This document shows positions 30,298-40,965 of a DNA stretch of 64,000 bases, piece by piece (positions within the stretch are counted from its first letter, which is position 1; each line of letters starts with the position of its first letter). Below the pieces are notes generated by a model that did no database searches, was not told the origin of the DNA, and worked only from the letters and a program-made list of their open reading frames with translations. The translations under genes were made by a program, and so were the position numbers. This DNA comes from Epithemia pelagica. Its lineage: Eukaryota > Bacillariophyta > Bacillariophyceae > Surirellales > Surirellaceae. The stretch spans positions 2,542,001-2,606,000 of the forward strand of contig OX337231.1 of the NCBI GenBank assembly GCA_946965045.2, written 5' to 3'.

Positions 30298-32118
30298 ATG
30301 AACCTTCATCGCCGGCACGTTTCGGCCGGGCACCGCACATCATTATCTCTGTTGTGGACGGCATGGATCCTGTTACAGCACAGTCATGTGGCAGAATGCT
30401 GGATTTCTGGTCCACCCCTCGCTGCTGTTGTAAAGAATGGCCCTTCCTTTGGTTCTATTCGTCGTGGACCACATTGGGCGTCAAGTGGTGGTGCTGATGA
30501 CGACGACGACGACGCAATGGAAAACCAGGCCTTGGAGGCCATTCAATCGTTGGCTGATTTCCATGAAGGCCAGTGGCAAGGATCTGCGAGATCCTTTACA
30601 GTTTCAGCCGATACAGCAGCTGGTATTTTGCATCGATCCACATCTCCACCCTATACGGCCTCGGTCAAGTTGGGAATGGATTTGACCAATCGCGATTATA
30701 CTCTGACGGAAACCTTTGAATGGAAGGATGACGACGAAAACAAGAGTGGTGAGGTTTCGGCTGCTCGCAGTCCTAGCAAAGTGTCGGCTCGTACCGTTTC
30801 CTTGACACAATCCAATACCGATGTCGACACGGTCGATGCCTCCTATTCCTTGGATATGACCTTGCCCACCTTACCGTCGGCACTGCTGGGGACGGATCAA
30901 TTACCGCAATTCCTCATTGAGCACTGTATTGCACTCAATGACGACGAACGAGCCAAATGTTGGGTTCTCTACGGTGGTGCCGATCAAGGTTTGATGCGCA
31001 TTGTCCTGTGTCATGAAACACGATGTACCAGCAGCACGGACGACCAACAACCTCCACAACAACAGAGTGACAGCCAGGACAATGGCTTGACGGCAGCCGA
31101 CTTGTTGGAAATGCAAACTGATGTGGACCGATTAGTGGATTCCATTGCTGGAAGTTTGGAAGCCAATCAACCAAAGAAGCAGCAACAACAACAAGAAGGG
31201 CAAATTACTCCAGAACGGATACGAGCTTTGGAAGAATCCTTTTCCAAAAGTGGTTCCAATACCGGAGAAGGTTCATCTTCGACAGTACCTCCTCTTTCAA
31301 GACACGCAACAAGCTTGTTGGAAGCAACGTCGGGGGTATGGTTAGGAGATTTGGTGGTGCGTGACAAGCCAACTGTGCCATTGGTGCCCCAATCGGGACG
31401 ACGAGGATTTGGAAAAAACGACAATAAGGACAATGGTGGAACAAAAACTCGTACCGTGACGGCTGGAAGAGAAGGATTTGCCAAATGGTCCATTGGTGTT
31501 CAAAAAGCAGCCTGGAGATGGATGTGGAATTTCGGAGAGGAAATTCGTCAAGTGACGGAGTACGGACGAGGCATGGGAGCTACCTTGGCCTTGGCATCGG
31601 TGGCATCGTCCAGCAGTGCCGAGGGAGCACCACAACAACTCAGCTTGTCGGGAACCGTCTGTGTCAATGAAGGACTGTCACGACGCATGCCCATTCCGGA
31701 ACGAATAGTGTACATTGACTGGAATGCACCCGGTGCCTCGGCGTCGAACAGTGTGGCATTTTTGGTCGATTCCTTTTTGGTACATGCGCCGCGCTTCCTG
31801 CAATTTGCCTCTTCTTCTTCTGCTGCTGAAAACACCCGGCGGTCGAGTAGTCAAACGCCTTTTTTGACCGAATTTGGAGTCTTTCAACAAAGCACGATCG
31901 TCAACGCGCAAGATAGCGAGGACACGTCTGTCTCATCCTTGCCTTTGGCTGGCTCGTTGACAGACGATGAGTTGCTCCAGGAACTGGACACAATGGATGG
32001 ACCAGCCCTCCCCGAACTGGTCTGTTCCAAAGTGGCACGCATCTACAATTTTGAAGGCTCGTTGAAACAGGGATGTTCGTCCTTTTACACACTGAAACGA
32101 TTTGGGAGCGAAATGTGA
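30298..32118 (+). CDS. Unrecognised conserved-looking protein with signal peptide
   Basis: 606 residues from the ATG at 30298. The N-terminus has a basic start and a hydrophobic core (LSLLWTAWILLQHSHVAECW), a signal peptide that may lead to the plastid or secretory route. Three ordered blocks follow. Block 1 (about 80-140) has WQGSARSFTVSAD, AAGI and LTNRDYTLTETFEW. Block 2 (about 210-245) has LIEHCIALNDDERAKCWVLY and MRIVLCHETR. Block 3 (about 340-520) has SGVWLGDLVVRD, KAAWRWMWNFGEEIRQVTE and RRMPIPERIVYIDWN. The pattern of repeated W-G-beta segments suggests a lipocalin-like or beta-barrel fold, but this is a guess. Linkers are Gln/Ser-rich. The gene ends 107 bases from the stop of the converging EF-hand gene. 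Confidence 0.65.
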   Translation: MNLHRRHVSAGHRTSLSLLWTAWILLQHSHVAECWISGPPLAAVVKNGPSFGSIRRGPHWASSGGADDDDDDAMENQALEAIQSLADFHEGQWQGSARSFTVSADTAAGILHRSTSPPYTASVKLGMDLTNRDYTLTETFEWKDDDENKSGEVSAARSPSKVSARTVSLTQSNTDVDTVDASYSLDMTLPTLPSALLGTDQLPQFLIEHCIALNDDERAKCWVLYGGADQGLMRIVLCHETRCTSSTDDQQPPQQQSDSQDNGLTAADLLEMQTDVDRLVDSIAGSLEANQPKKQQQQQEGQITPERIRALEESFSKSGSNTGEGSSSTVPPLSRHATSLLEATSGVWLGDLVVRDKPTVPLVPQSGRRGFGKNDNKDNGGTKTRTVTAGREGFAKWSIGVQKAAWRWMWNFGEEIRQVTEYGRGMGATLALASVASSSSAEGAPQQLSLSGTVCVNEGLSRRMPIPERIVYIDWNAPGASASNSVAFLVDSFLVHAPRFLQFASSSSAAENTRRSSSQTPFLTEFGVFQQSTIVNAQDSEDTSVSSLPLAGSLTDDELLQELDTMDGPALPELVCSKVARIYNFEGSLKQGCSSFYTLKRFGSEM

Positions 32119-32225
32119 GACGCAAGCATCCAAGTGTACAGAAATCATGTTTTCACGCGCGCTACAACACACCCTAAAGCTATAACCACATCAACTTTGT
32201 ATCACGCAATGAACTTGCGTGTTTC

Positions 32226-34004
32226 TTAGAGCATGGTAATTACCATATCTGTGGCACACACCACGGCCATGAAAATGGCACAGTCCCTCCACAATTCTCG
32301 GTTTTGTCGTCCTTGTCCTTGCACGATCCACATATCCTCCCGAAAACTCTTGACAAATTCCGCTCCGACACGATCCAAATGAGTAAAATGTTCTTGTTGG
32401 ACTTCCCGAAATTCGGCCAAGCTTATTTTGGGTGCCAATTCCACATAGCGTTTGCGTCCCACCACGCCACCCCACGATGATGTCGACGAGGCACCATCTT
32501 CATTTTCCACCAAGACGGAATCCATCTTATTGTCTTGATGTTCCTTGTTGGCCCAGGCATAAATGCATCGTAATCGGTGCGCTAATTCCACCTCGTCGAC
32601 AAAGTGACGTTTCAAAGCTTTTTGAAACATGCGAGAATACCTTCGTTTCGTCGTGCGTTCCTTACGGCGTTGCCACCAGGACAAGGCAGGAGGTTGCGCT
32701 GGTGGTCCATTGTACAGACGGGGGTCTCCACTCGGTGTTGGTGGTTGAAGAATGGGAGACGCCTCCATGGCCTGATCCAAAAGTTGTTCTAGTGCCTTTT
32801 GGACGGGTGCAATGGCCAATTCACATACCCGATTCATTTCCACTTCATCCAAACGGTCATCTTCATCACGATCCATCAAGTTCCAAATGGCATCGACACG
32901 ATCCTTGGCTGTCCCTTGTAAAAAGGCCTCCAATACGCTGAGAATTTTGGCGCTGGACAAGGAGCTAACCTTGAGACTGGCAGCTCCCTTTTGTTCGACA
33001 GCAGCTCGATCAATGTCTTGATCGGAAACCTTGGTCAAAATGGTCCAAGACGAACGCAAGGTTTGAGCCGCCGCCCGAGCTAACTGCAATCGATACCACA
33101 AGACTGCCTCGTCAAAAGAGGGGGAGGTCTTGGTCCAGATCCCATCGTCGTCCTTGGGAATGGGATGCAAAAACTTTGGATTGCGATCATTAATGGCATC
33201 GAGATCCATGTAATCACGAACCTGTTTCAAACACTGGTCCACCGGTACTTGGGCCAGTCGTTGATCGACTCGTTTGACATAGTCTTGCAACAAATTTTCA
33301 AAGGGAATTTGAGCCAAATCCGACGATTCCGGTTGTTTGGACTGCAACCATTGAGTCAATTCCTGGAGCTGTTTCGAGGCCGATGTATCTTCCTCGGAAC
33401 CATGCAATGGATGGTAATCGGCTGTAGCTGCAATGGCTGAGACTCCTTCGCACAACCACAAATCGTACAATTGCGTCGGAGTCGCGGCATCGTCCAAGGA
33501 CCGTTCGTCTTCTTCCAGTGCCGAGTACAATTCACCCAACTTGTCTCGTTTGGCGGACGTGGGAGCCCACACACCTCCACTGGTGGTGACATCGTGCGCC
33601 GTCGGAATGGCCGACATGTTGCTACTCGTGTTGTTGGCCGCGACGGCACCCGGAGACATGGGAGAATGACCCAGCAATCGTTCCGACATGAACGCGTGGG
33701 GAGAAGTGTGGTAGAAACGACGACGACCATCATCTCGACCAACACTGTCCCAAACGGCGCAATGGTAGCTGGACAGTCCTCCAAGTACAAGTGGTGGTGA
33801 TTGTTGTGTGTTGGTACCAATCCTGGAGCGACGACCTTGTCGATAGAGTGTAGAAGAATCATGCAACGAGGAAAGTCTAGTAACCGTCGATTGACTTCTT
33901 GAATTCGTTCTTGTCGTGATGGCTCTTGATATCACTTGTGAGTAGGATCGTCCTGAGACGACACATCGTGTGATGCGTTCTGGCCCATTCATTATGGCGT
34001 GCAA
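32226..34004 (-). CDS. EF-hand protein with C-terminal membrane segment, organelle-targeted
   Basis: 592 residues from the ATG at 34004. The first 60 residues are Arg/Ser/Thr-rich with almost no acidic residues, like a mitochondrial presequence. One good EF-hand loop (DRDEDDRLDEVE, about residue 375) has Asp at positions 1, 3 and 5 and Glu at 12, so calcium binding is likely. The following helical region is basic (WWQRRKERTTKRRYSR). The C-terminus is a hydrophobic segment (CAIFMAVVCATDMVITML), which could anchor the protein by its tail. I know no named family. It is head-to-head with the SSB gene over about 300 bases. Confidence 0.65.
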   Translation of the reverse strand: MHAIMNGPERITRCVVSGRSYSQVISRAITTRTNSRSQSTVTRLSSLHDSSTLYRQGRRSRIGTNTQQSPPLVLGGLSSYHCAVWDSVGRDDGRRRFYHTSPHAFMSERLLGHSPMSPGAVAANNTSSNMSAIPTAHDVTTSGGVWAPTSAKRDKLGELYSALEEDERSLDDAATPTQLYDLWLCEGVSAIAATADYHPLHGSEEDTSASKQLQELTQWLQSKQPESSDLAQIPFENLLQDYVKRVDQRLAQVPVDQCLKQVRDYMDLDAINDRNPKFLHPIPKDDDGIWTKTSPSFDEAVLWYRLQLARAAAQTLRSSWTILTKVSDQDIDRAAVEQKGAASLKVSSLSSAKILSVLEAFLQGTAKDRVDAIWNLMDRDEDDRLDEVEMNRVCELAIAPVQKALEQLLDQAMEASPILQPPTPSGDPRLYNGPPAQPPALSWWQRRKERTTKRRYSRMFQKALKRHFVDEVELAHRLRCIYAWANKEHQDNKMDSVLVENEDGASSTSSWGGVVGRKRYVELAPKISLAEFREVQQEHFTHLDRVGAEFVKSFREDMWIVQGQGRQNRELWRDCAIFMAVVCATDMVITML

Positions 34005-34300
34005 AGCTTCTGTAAATTGTTATCGATGGCTTTAGGGTCCTTCTCTTATTCTGTTTGTCAAGAGATCTCATAGACTCATCCATCCATTTGGAAAGTAGGA
34101 TGGGATGATGGGTGATGGATGGATGTGATGATCATGGTGGTCAAACGGTGTCAACGCGGATGTGTGGTCAGTGGATCCAAAATTTGAAAATTCAAAAGAG
34201 AAGATCTTCGAAAAGATCTTACTCCACTCCATCTCCATCGCCATCCATCTCGGATCTCAAACTTTTGGCGGTACGCATCACGAGTCCTGCTGTCGTCACT

Positions 34301-35092
34301 ATGAACTTCTTAATGGCTTGCTCTGTCATTATTGGCCTACAACACTCTCTACAACCCGCAGATGCTCTGATTCCATGGCAATTGTCGTCGTATCGTCGGT
34401 TTCAGCGTCCGTTTGCACTCACGCAACCACATGGCATTCTGCCGTCTCGCCTGTTTGCCGGATATGAGGAGGATCGTTCGTACGAACCAGCCTTTGAAGA
34501 AGATGATTCGGCGTTCGTGGATACCGATCCTGTCGATTTGGAATCCTTCCCAGAGGAGGAAGAAGAAGAACTTTCAGATGAAGAGTTGCTCCTTGCGGCC
34601 GGCGAATGGGACGAACGAATTGCACCCTTCAACACGGTGCATTTGACTGGACGAGTTGGAAACCATCCCACCCCCAAGTATCTCGGAGACGACGGCAAGG
34701 TTGTAGTCAATTTGTCCTTGGCCGTGAAACGCAAATACCATCCTTCGGAATGGGAAGCATTGGAAATGACTTCGGATCAAGTAGAAACCGATTGGTACGG
34801 CTTGGAGATTTGGGGGTCCACAGCGGAATTTGTCGCCAAGTATGTCGATAAGGGATCACGCGTGGGTGTAGTGGGAACCTTGGAAATTGATGAATGGAAC
34901 GATCGAGAAACGGGAGAATTGCGGAATCGAGCCAAGGTGATTGTTCAAGATTTCGATGTCTTGGAAACACGGGCCGAAGCCGAAGCGAGACGAGCACGGA
35001 GTGGTAGTGGACGGGGAGACGCATCCTCCAATTACGGCGGTCGATCATCCAGTGGAGGCGGTGGTGGTGGAGATCGTAGTTTCTTTGCGTAA
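34301..35092 (+). CDS. Single-stranded DNA-binding protein (SSB), probably plastid
   Basis: 263 residues from the ATG at 34301. An upstream in-frame ATG at 34112 exists, but only the 34301 start puts a signal peptide at the N-terminus (MNFLMACSVIIGLQHS). The junction ADALIPW is followed by a Ser/Arg-rich stretch, fitting two-step plastid import. An acidic linker follows, then the bacterial-type OB fold: NTVHLTGRVGNHPTPKYL, VVNLSLAVKRKY, WYGLEIWGSTAEFVAKYV, GSRVGVVGTLEIDEW. The Gly/Ser-rich tail ends in DRSFFA, resembling the acidic or aromatic tip that bacterial SSB uses to bind partners. The role would be organelle DNA replication and repair. Mitochondrial SSB is the alternative. Confidence 0.85.
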   Translation: MNFLMACSVIIGLQHSLQPADALIPWQLSSYRRFQRPFALTQPHGILPSRLFAGYEEDRSYEPAFEEDDSAFVDTDPVDLESFPEEEEEELSDEELLLAAGEWDERIAPFNTVHLTGRVGNHPTPKYLGDDGKVVVNLSLAVKRKYHPSEWEALEMTSDQVETDWYGLEIWGSTAEFVAKYVDKGSRVGVVGTLEIDEWNDRETGELRNRAKVIVQDFDVLETRAEAEARRARSGSGRGDASSNYGGRSSSGGGGGGDRSFFA

Positions 35093-35871
35093 CTTGTCTG
35101 GAAAGACGAACGGAACACGTGAAGAAGATTTTTGTGCTTGTCTTGCAAAGGAGACTTGCCATGGACTCTGATGACATGGAAGTCGGATCGATTGCTTCCT
35201 GGTATGCTTTCTAGCTTGCTCATGTCGATGATGACACCATTATTTTGTGGTGTTTCGGATGCCCTCCGGTGAGAAGACTCTGCACGGTATTGGACTGGAG
35301 AGTAATTTGTTGCAAGCTGCCGATAAAACTAGTTGGTTGATAGGATTACGGCTAGATAGAATTTTCTCGTTTGCTTGTACTCTGCCTTTGGTAGTTGTTC
35401 CCGCAATTTCGCAGGTTGTCACCGGACACTATGGATTCTGGACTCCCCCCAGTCATTGCGACAACGACTTGTCAATGCCTACTCCCAGGGTGGATGAGCA
35501 GCTTCCCCCCAGATAATAATATGATGGAGCAACCCATGTCTCGGAGAGTGACAAATAGGGCCGACCTATCGCAATGAGTGGATTCCAACTAGGTAGGAGT
35601 AGGAGTAGGAGTGCGAAGAAGGAAGTTGCTTGTTGCTTAACTACTCCTAGAACTAGAGAGTCCCCCTCTACCCTCTACCCTCTACAAACTCGACACGTCG
35701 TATTATTTCTATGACGTGTGATCAACTGCGACATTCATTGACTGGATGATTATGATGGGTGTGTACGTAGGCCCCGTAGTAGGTAGTAGGTGATAGGTGA
35801 TGTTTTTGAGAACCGTGACTCGTAAACTTCCGGAACCCGGAGCGCCAGACTCTCTCCAATCAGAATCCACT

Positions 35872-36181
35872 ACCTAGAGGTTGGACCCGCACCGCGGTGC
35901 TGCGGATCGGATCCGCGGATCTGCGGTGCTGATCCCTGGAATCGCAACGAAAGAGACTGGCGGGTCCGATCCGCGCTACTCGCACCTACGCACAGTAAAG
36001 GCGGGGTGCACCGATTTGGTGCTTTCGAGGTCTGACCGCCCGTACGTCAAATTTGTGCAGAGTACATAAAATCCCATAGTGGTGCGGAACTGCGGAACAC
36101 GCGGGTATTTGGAACCGCAAAGGCTGGAATGCGCGGGTATCCTACCCGCATCGATTTGAGCTCGCGGATCCAACCTCTAGT
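35872..36181. mobile_element. Small MITE with 10-base target duplications (Mutator-like size class)
   Basis: Ends read ACCTAGAGGTTGGA on the left and, reversed, ACTAGAGGTTGGA on the right: an inverted repeat of about 13-18 bases with one indel. The direct repeat AGAATCCACT flanks it at 35862-35871 and 36182-36191. The roughly 310-base interior is GC-rich, full of GCGGAT and GCGGGT words, and codes for nothing evident. Target duplications of 9-11 bases are typical of Mutator-like elements. The family assignment is inferred from the duplication length alone. Confidence 0.7.
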
Positions 36182-36640
36182 AGAATCCACTGCAGTGTCT
36201 GGTTCCATGGATTCTCCCATTCCGTGAGGAATAACTGTGACATCTCGTATACTCAAAAGGACAATCAGCAGCGAATCCCATCGAGTCGATGGAATCCTTG
36301 TTCCCTAAGCGGAAATAAGCATCTGTCCCAGAAATCCATAAGTGATCGACATTCTTTCATGCTCTTTGCGCCTTACTAGATTTAACGGTCGGGGAAGGAC
36401 TCGGACATTCCATGACTGGGCTGAAGTTGATGTCACGATATTGAAATCTTTTGATTGGTAGATATTTCGTGCCCGCGCCACGTAGTACCTGACATGCATT
36501 AGGATCCTAGCTTGAGTTCCGATTGGTTGTCTTAAATAATGTGGTGGTTGTGGTCGAACGTCGAGCCTTCCCGCCCATCAAAATCAAAAAGTGCCAGAAC
36601 GGTCCAAACTCCAAACTCCAACATCGAGAGGAGACAGCAG

Positions 36641-36648
36641 TATAAAAG
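36641..36648 (+). promoter_or_regulatory. TATA box (TATAAAAG)
   Basis: A canonical TATAAAAG about 216 bases before the chosen ATG of the downstream gene, which leaves room for a 5' UTR of nearly 190 bases or a short upstream exon. It is the clearest TATA box I noticed in the window. Confidence 0.5.
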
Positions 36649-36856
36649 AAGGCCTCGTGGATTGTTCTGCCTTCAGATTCCTCGTTCGTTGGCACACAGT
36701 CTACAGTGCTAGACCCAACAATCATCACAATCATTTGATGACAACTTGGTGCGACAGATAGAACAACAACAACGACAAACGACAACAATTGCAAGCTTGG
36801 ATGGAGAAACGGAATCTGGCGCCGTTGTATCCATCATTGATCTAAATCCAACGAAC

Positions 36857-38906
36857 ATGAAAATTGACATTTTGCGATCGACCAACCCCGCCCTCTCACT
36901 TTCGTCGCAGATCGAAGATCAATTCGATCTTCATCCGTTTTATGGTGTTGCAGTTCCTCTGGAATTGCTTTCCTTGAACCATCCCCATGTCACGAATCTC
37001 GAAGAACACGACGAAAAGGCATTGCGGAGCAAATCGGCACCTCCCGTGTCCGAAGGAGATTCTCACAGCAACTCGGGCTCGTCCTCCGGACCACTCCACC
37101 CCCATCGATTGAGCTCTTCCTATGAAGATGCTGTCGTCGGAACCACGGCTCCATGGTCGGGATATCCTCTTCCCACCAGCGACTCGTCCGGTACGGCCTA
37201 CGGGTGGTACCCCCACAATCGATGCCGTGATGATGGTTCGTCCTCCCCCTCCACCGATGAAGAGAACCCGGAAATTGTGTCACGGGACTCGAACTGGAAC
37301 CGACTGTTTCCCGATCCAGCTGTTGCGCGCGTGCTGCCCCCCGTGAGCAACGTCGCCGCCGCTCGGAGATCTTTGGAAGAAGCAGATGAGAACTCCAGCC
37401 GCACTTCGTCCACCGCGACAACCACCACCACGGCGAACCATAGTACGGCACGGCACTCCAAAGAACAAATAGGTATCCACCACAGCAACGAATCACAACA
37501 ACAACAACAAGCAAGTCCAAGAGAGTACCCGGTCAGTGCATTCCACAGTCCCAATCCCAGCAGCAAAAAGGCATCACCTTCGGTTTCCGCTTGTAGTAGT
37601 ACATCGTTTTCGCAGCAATACCACAGTGGAGGCGTGCCCGTGTTGCGCCCGTTTCCAGTCAAAACGGTGCCTCCCATTGTTTCAGCAGGAGGAGGGGTGG
37701 TAACCCCCACGCCTCGACTTGCTTCGACGTCTTTTGTTCCGCAATCTCCACTGCAACAACATCCAACTGAAAAGAAGGAGGACAAGGAACCTACGGCGGA
37801 GCTGGTTCGCTCCGTTCCTACCAAGGTGGTGTTGCCTGCGTCCACAGCCCACATTGCCAATAGTAGCACCCAAAAGTCGGCGACTATTGGCCAAACCAAC
37901 AAGAAGGAACCGTGGTGCCAGCAAGCATCGGAAAAGGCTCTCCAGGAAGCGAAAGAAAAGGATCGATTGGCTGAATTACGGCGCAGAGAAGAGATTCAGT
38001 GCAACTTTCCCAATAGTTATAGCAACATGCCACCCCTTCCACCCTCTTCAGGACGGGCTTCTGTGGATCCAGATCATGGAGACGATCTCCGCAATCCAAC
38101 CGAACCCCACCGGTCCTCCCAGCCCTACGGTGGTGCTGGCCGAGTCAGTTCGGTGCGAAGCTCTTCCAGTTCGATTCCACCTCCCTTGCGCACCACTGCA
38201 ACTACCGAACGAAGAATGTTGAATGACGACGATGGCGGTGGTCCTCGCAGCATTCAATCGACTCCCGTCTTTGAGCGTTTGGTCACGGATGAAGTCCGAG
38301 AAATTCAAGTCTACACTCGAATGGTGGAAAGTCAAAGTGTGGAGCTGGAAAAGTTGCGCAAATACCAAAAAGATTTGGAAAAACGATTGCAACAAGAAGC
38401 GCGACACCATGAACAACTCGAAGCGACCCTGGAAATGCGAGAACGCGATTGGGTGGCACGCTTTGAAACGCTAGAATCCGAAATTCAAAGACTCTCGGGA
38501 GTCGTCAAGGCGGAAGAAAATAAAAACAAATTGCTATTGGATCAGATCCGAAAGAAGGATCAAGATATTCAAGGAATGTTAAAGAAAAAGGTGCGTTTGG
38601 AATCTCATGCGCATACTACCATTCTTGTTGTATGTTCTCTCAACATGCTCCACTGTTCTTTTGTTTGTGTCCACCCATTCGTAGTATGATAATGAAGGCT
38701 CGACTGCGAGACCTGCTCGCAACTATCGAGGGACACCCGAGTCGCGACCCGAGCGTTCTGCACACCCTCGAACCTTGGAAGCTCGAGTTTCGGGAAGTGA
38801 TTTGCATCGGAGTCCAGCCGATTATTTGAAAAGCCTTGGCTCGGCCGAAAAGGTTCGAGAACGAAACACCAGGTGGGTTTATGTGATTTCGCTGGATTGT
38901 TTTTGA
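36857..38906 (+). CDS. Disordered protein with C-terminal coiled coil, two exons
   Basis: I do not recognise it. Exon 1 runs from the first in-frame ATG (36857) to 38590, then a GTGCGT donor, and exon 2 runs from 38685 (acceptor CGTAG) to the TGA at 38904-38906. Both joins are in phase 0 and give 651 residues. The frame is open about 110 bases before the ATG, so the start is uncertain. Residues 1-450 are Ser/Pro/Thr-rich and probably disordered. Around 490-580 there is a clear coiled coil (VRELQVY-type heptads, LEKLRKYQKDLEKRLQQEA, VVKAEENKNKLLLDQI). The exon 2 tail is Arg/Ser/Glu-rich. A GTGGGT near 38873 could be another donor, so the C-terminus is tentative. A cytoskeletal or scaffold role is only a guess. 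Confidence 0.6.
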
Positions 38907-39545
38907 TGTTGCCGGCATTTGAGTCTCTCACACGTGGGCATTTCTATTTTGTGGAAATACAGACATTTGCTCATGGACTTTTTTGGATTATGACATTTCA
39001 TTCACTGACTTTTGGATCAAGTGGATACTTGTACAAAAACAACCGCATCCGCATGAACATATTATATTGTACACTGTTTACATTACACGACAAACCATAA
39101 CCGCAGCATACACAAACCCCAAATGAATTCACCCTGAAGGAGAAACGGGGAGACAACCAACAGTTTTCCATACGATCTGGTCGCTCATGTACATTTCATC
39201 TCGCAATATTTACTCAGAAACCAGTCGTTTCATAGTAAACATAAACAACACCATACACTACGTTAGACAGAGCGTGCTACTTCTATTTTCTTTCTGAACA
39301 CAGCATTGCTCACACAGTGAACTTATAACAAAGGTATTCTTTATAGCAGTTGTAAGGTAGTAAACATACAGAGCGTGCTACTTCTATTCTCTTTATAAAC
39401 ACAGCATTGCTCACACAGTGAACTTATAACAAAGGTATTCATTATAGCAGTTGTAAGGTTACTTGTGCACCTAAGGTTTTGTGCAAACGGTCTTGTTCAC
39501 AAAAGTGACCCATTCTTGTGGCTGACCGTGTGTTCCGCATGATAC
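38907..39545. other. AT-rich intergenic region with a tandem duplication
   Basis: About 640 bases between the coiled-coil gene and the 3' end of NF-YC. It contains two tandem copies of a sequence of about 100 bases (see 39267-39459). No gene or RNA is supported. Confidence 0.55.
39267..39459. repeat. Tandem duplication, 101-base period
   Basis: The segment beginning ACAGAGCGTGCTACTTCTATT occurs at 39267 and again at 39368. About 92 bases match per copy with a few substitutions, ending in GCAGTTGTAAGGT in both. It lies outside genes. Confidence 0.8.
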
Positions 39546-40522
39546 TTAAAGGTTCAAAGACTCCTCCCATTCCCCTTCTTCGACTGGCGGAGGGGCCTGA
39601 ACTCCTTCCTGCACTTCTAACAGAGATGCGACTAGTTGTTGCTGTGCTTGAGGTTGTTGTTGTTGCTGCTGCTGTTGAAACAGTTGCAACTGAGCCTGAA
39701 GAGCTTCCATCGCTTGTGCATTTGCTTGCGGCTGTCGCTGAATTGTTGGATCCAAGGCAGTCGGAGAAATTCCCAAAGCAGCAGCTTGAGAAGCAAATGC
39801 GGCATGATCCAATGGTGGTGGTTCTTGTGGTGGTGCTGCTGGTGGTTGTTGCTGCTGTTGAGCCCGTGAAGCAGGCGTCACGCGCGGAACAATGTCGATC
39901 AGAAAGTCATACACTTCCGATTCCCCTACGGCCGCATGAATATCCTGTCGCTGCAAAGTTCGTCGCTTATTGCGTTCGGTATGTCGCCAAGCGCGACATG
40001 TCAATTCCCGAACCAGCAATTCACAGGCTCGACTCAACAAGACAGGAGCATCGGCCGCAATCATTAATTTATGTTTACTCGCCTCTTCCTCCGATTTTTC
40101 CTCGGCTCGCAATCTATCTTTTTCCAGTTCCTGAATGACAAACTCTTCTGCCTTCATGATTTTCTTCACACGCGCCAAAGGTAAGTTCTGAATCTTCCAG
40201 TTCTCTTCCACTGTGATGTGATGAATCCAATGGGAAATAGGGAGAAGCAAGCCCGTTGTCAGAAGTGGACAACCCGTAACAACAACAACCTTAACCAGGA
40301 CAATGACCAACAACACTTACGGGGTTTGATCTCATCAATTTCTCTTGTCATCTGAGGCAAGTAGGTAGAGCAACAAAAGGTTGAACGGAATTGAGGACGA
40401 CCAAAGTGGTAATACACAGGCTACCCGCACTGGGTTCATCGTACCTGTGCCCAAAGTGCATGGAGCGCTTCATCTGTTCCATCCAGGCTAGTCGGAGCGT
40501 ACAAGCCATTGTTCACGTTCAT
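39546..40522 (-). CDS. NFYC: NF-YC (HAP5) subunit of the CCAAT-binding factor, with an insertion in the histone fold
   Basis: Exons are 40522-40445, 40351-40321 and 40210-39546 (donors GTACGA and GTAAGT, acceptors TCAG and ACAG, phases 0 and 1), giving 257 residues. Exon 1 ends in LHALWAQ and exon 2 starts MTREIDEI. Together they rebuild the FWxxQMxEI segment that precedes the NF-YC histone fold. Exon 3 has LPLARVKKIMKAEE, then an insertion of about 25 charged residues not present in standard NF-YC, then APVLLSRACELLVRELTCRAW, NKRRTLQRQDIHAAV and YDFLIDIVPR. The Gln/Pro-rich tail with polyglutamine is typical of the activation region. NF-YC pairs with NF-YB, then NF-YA, to bind CCAAT boxes. 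A paralogue lies directly upstream. Confidence 0.88.
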
Positions 40523-40965
40523 TGTTTTCCATTGTCAGCCAAGGTTGTTGTGGTTTTGGCCAAGGGACAATGGGGTTGAACAAGACAAACAAGATGAACG
40601 GATGGCTCGTGGCTCCGACCAAAAAACATTGCGCAAATACGCGTGTCTGTACGTGTGTTGATGGTTGATGCTATACGTGCGATTTTTTTATTCCCCCCAA
40701 CACATACGTGGTACACCTTAGTCGCATAAAGATCGCGTTTCGATTCATTCGAGCTACCTACTCTACCTGAGCCTGGAGTATTCCTCAACCTACTCTCCAA
40801 ATCTAGTCCTCCTATTCCTAGGAGTAAAAGAAAACGAATTTCGCTAGGAGAGGTACAATCAACTCTTTCGATCAATCACTGTTCATCTCTTGCCAATCAT
40901 GTGTGGTGAAAGGTTTGTTTTTCATCGTCGAAGCTCATTGGACAGTGCCAAAATTCTTGTCGTTC
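40523..40965. other. Intergenic between the two NF-YC genes
   Basis: About 440 bases: the promoter of the downstream copy and the 3' flank of the upstream one. I see no ORF or repeat of note. Confidence 0.5.

Larger units (their letters stand above)
35093..36856. other. Long intergenic region with a MITE and simple repeats
   Basis: About 1.76 kb. It holds simple repeats (GGAGTA runs near 35598-35611, CCCTCTA three times near 35664-35684), the inverted-repeat element at 35872-36181 and a TATA box at 36641-36648. Small frames inside show no recognisable protein. Confidence 0.6.

Noticed and set aside
34112-34300. Upstream in-frame ATG of the SSB gene
   Set aside because: Starting there would bury the signal peptide 60 residues inside the protein, so the ATG at 34301 was preferred. 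Without transcript data this is not certain.
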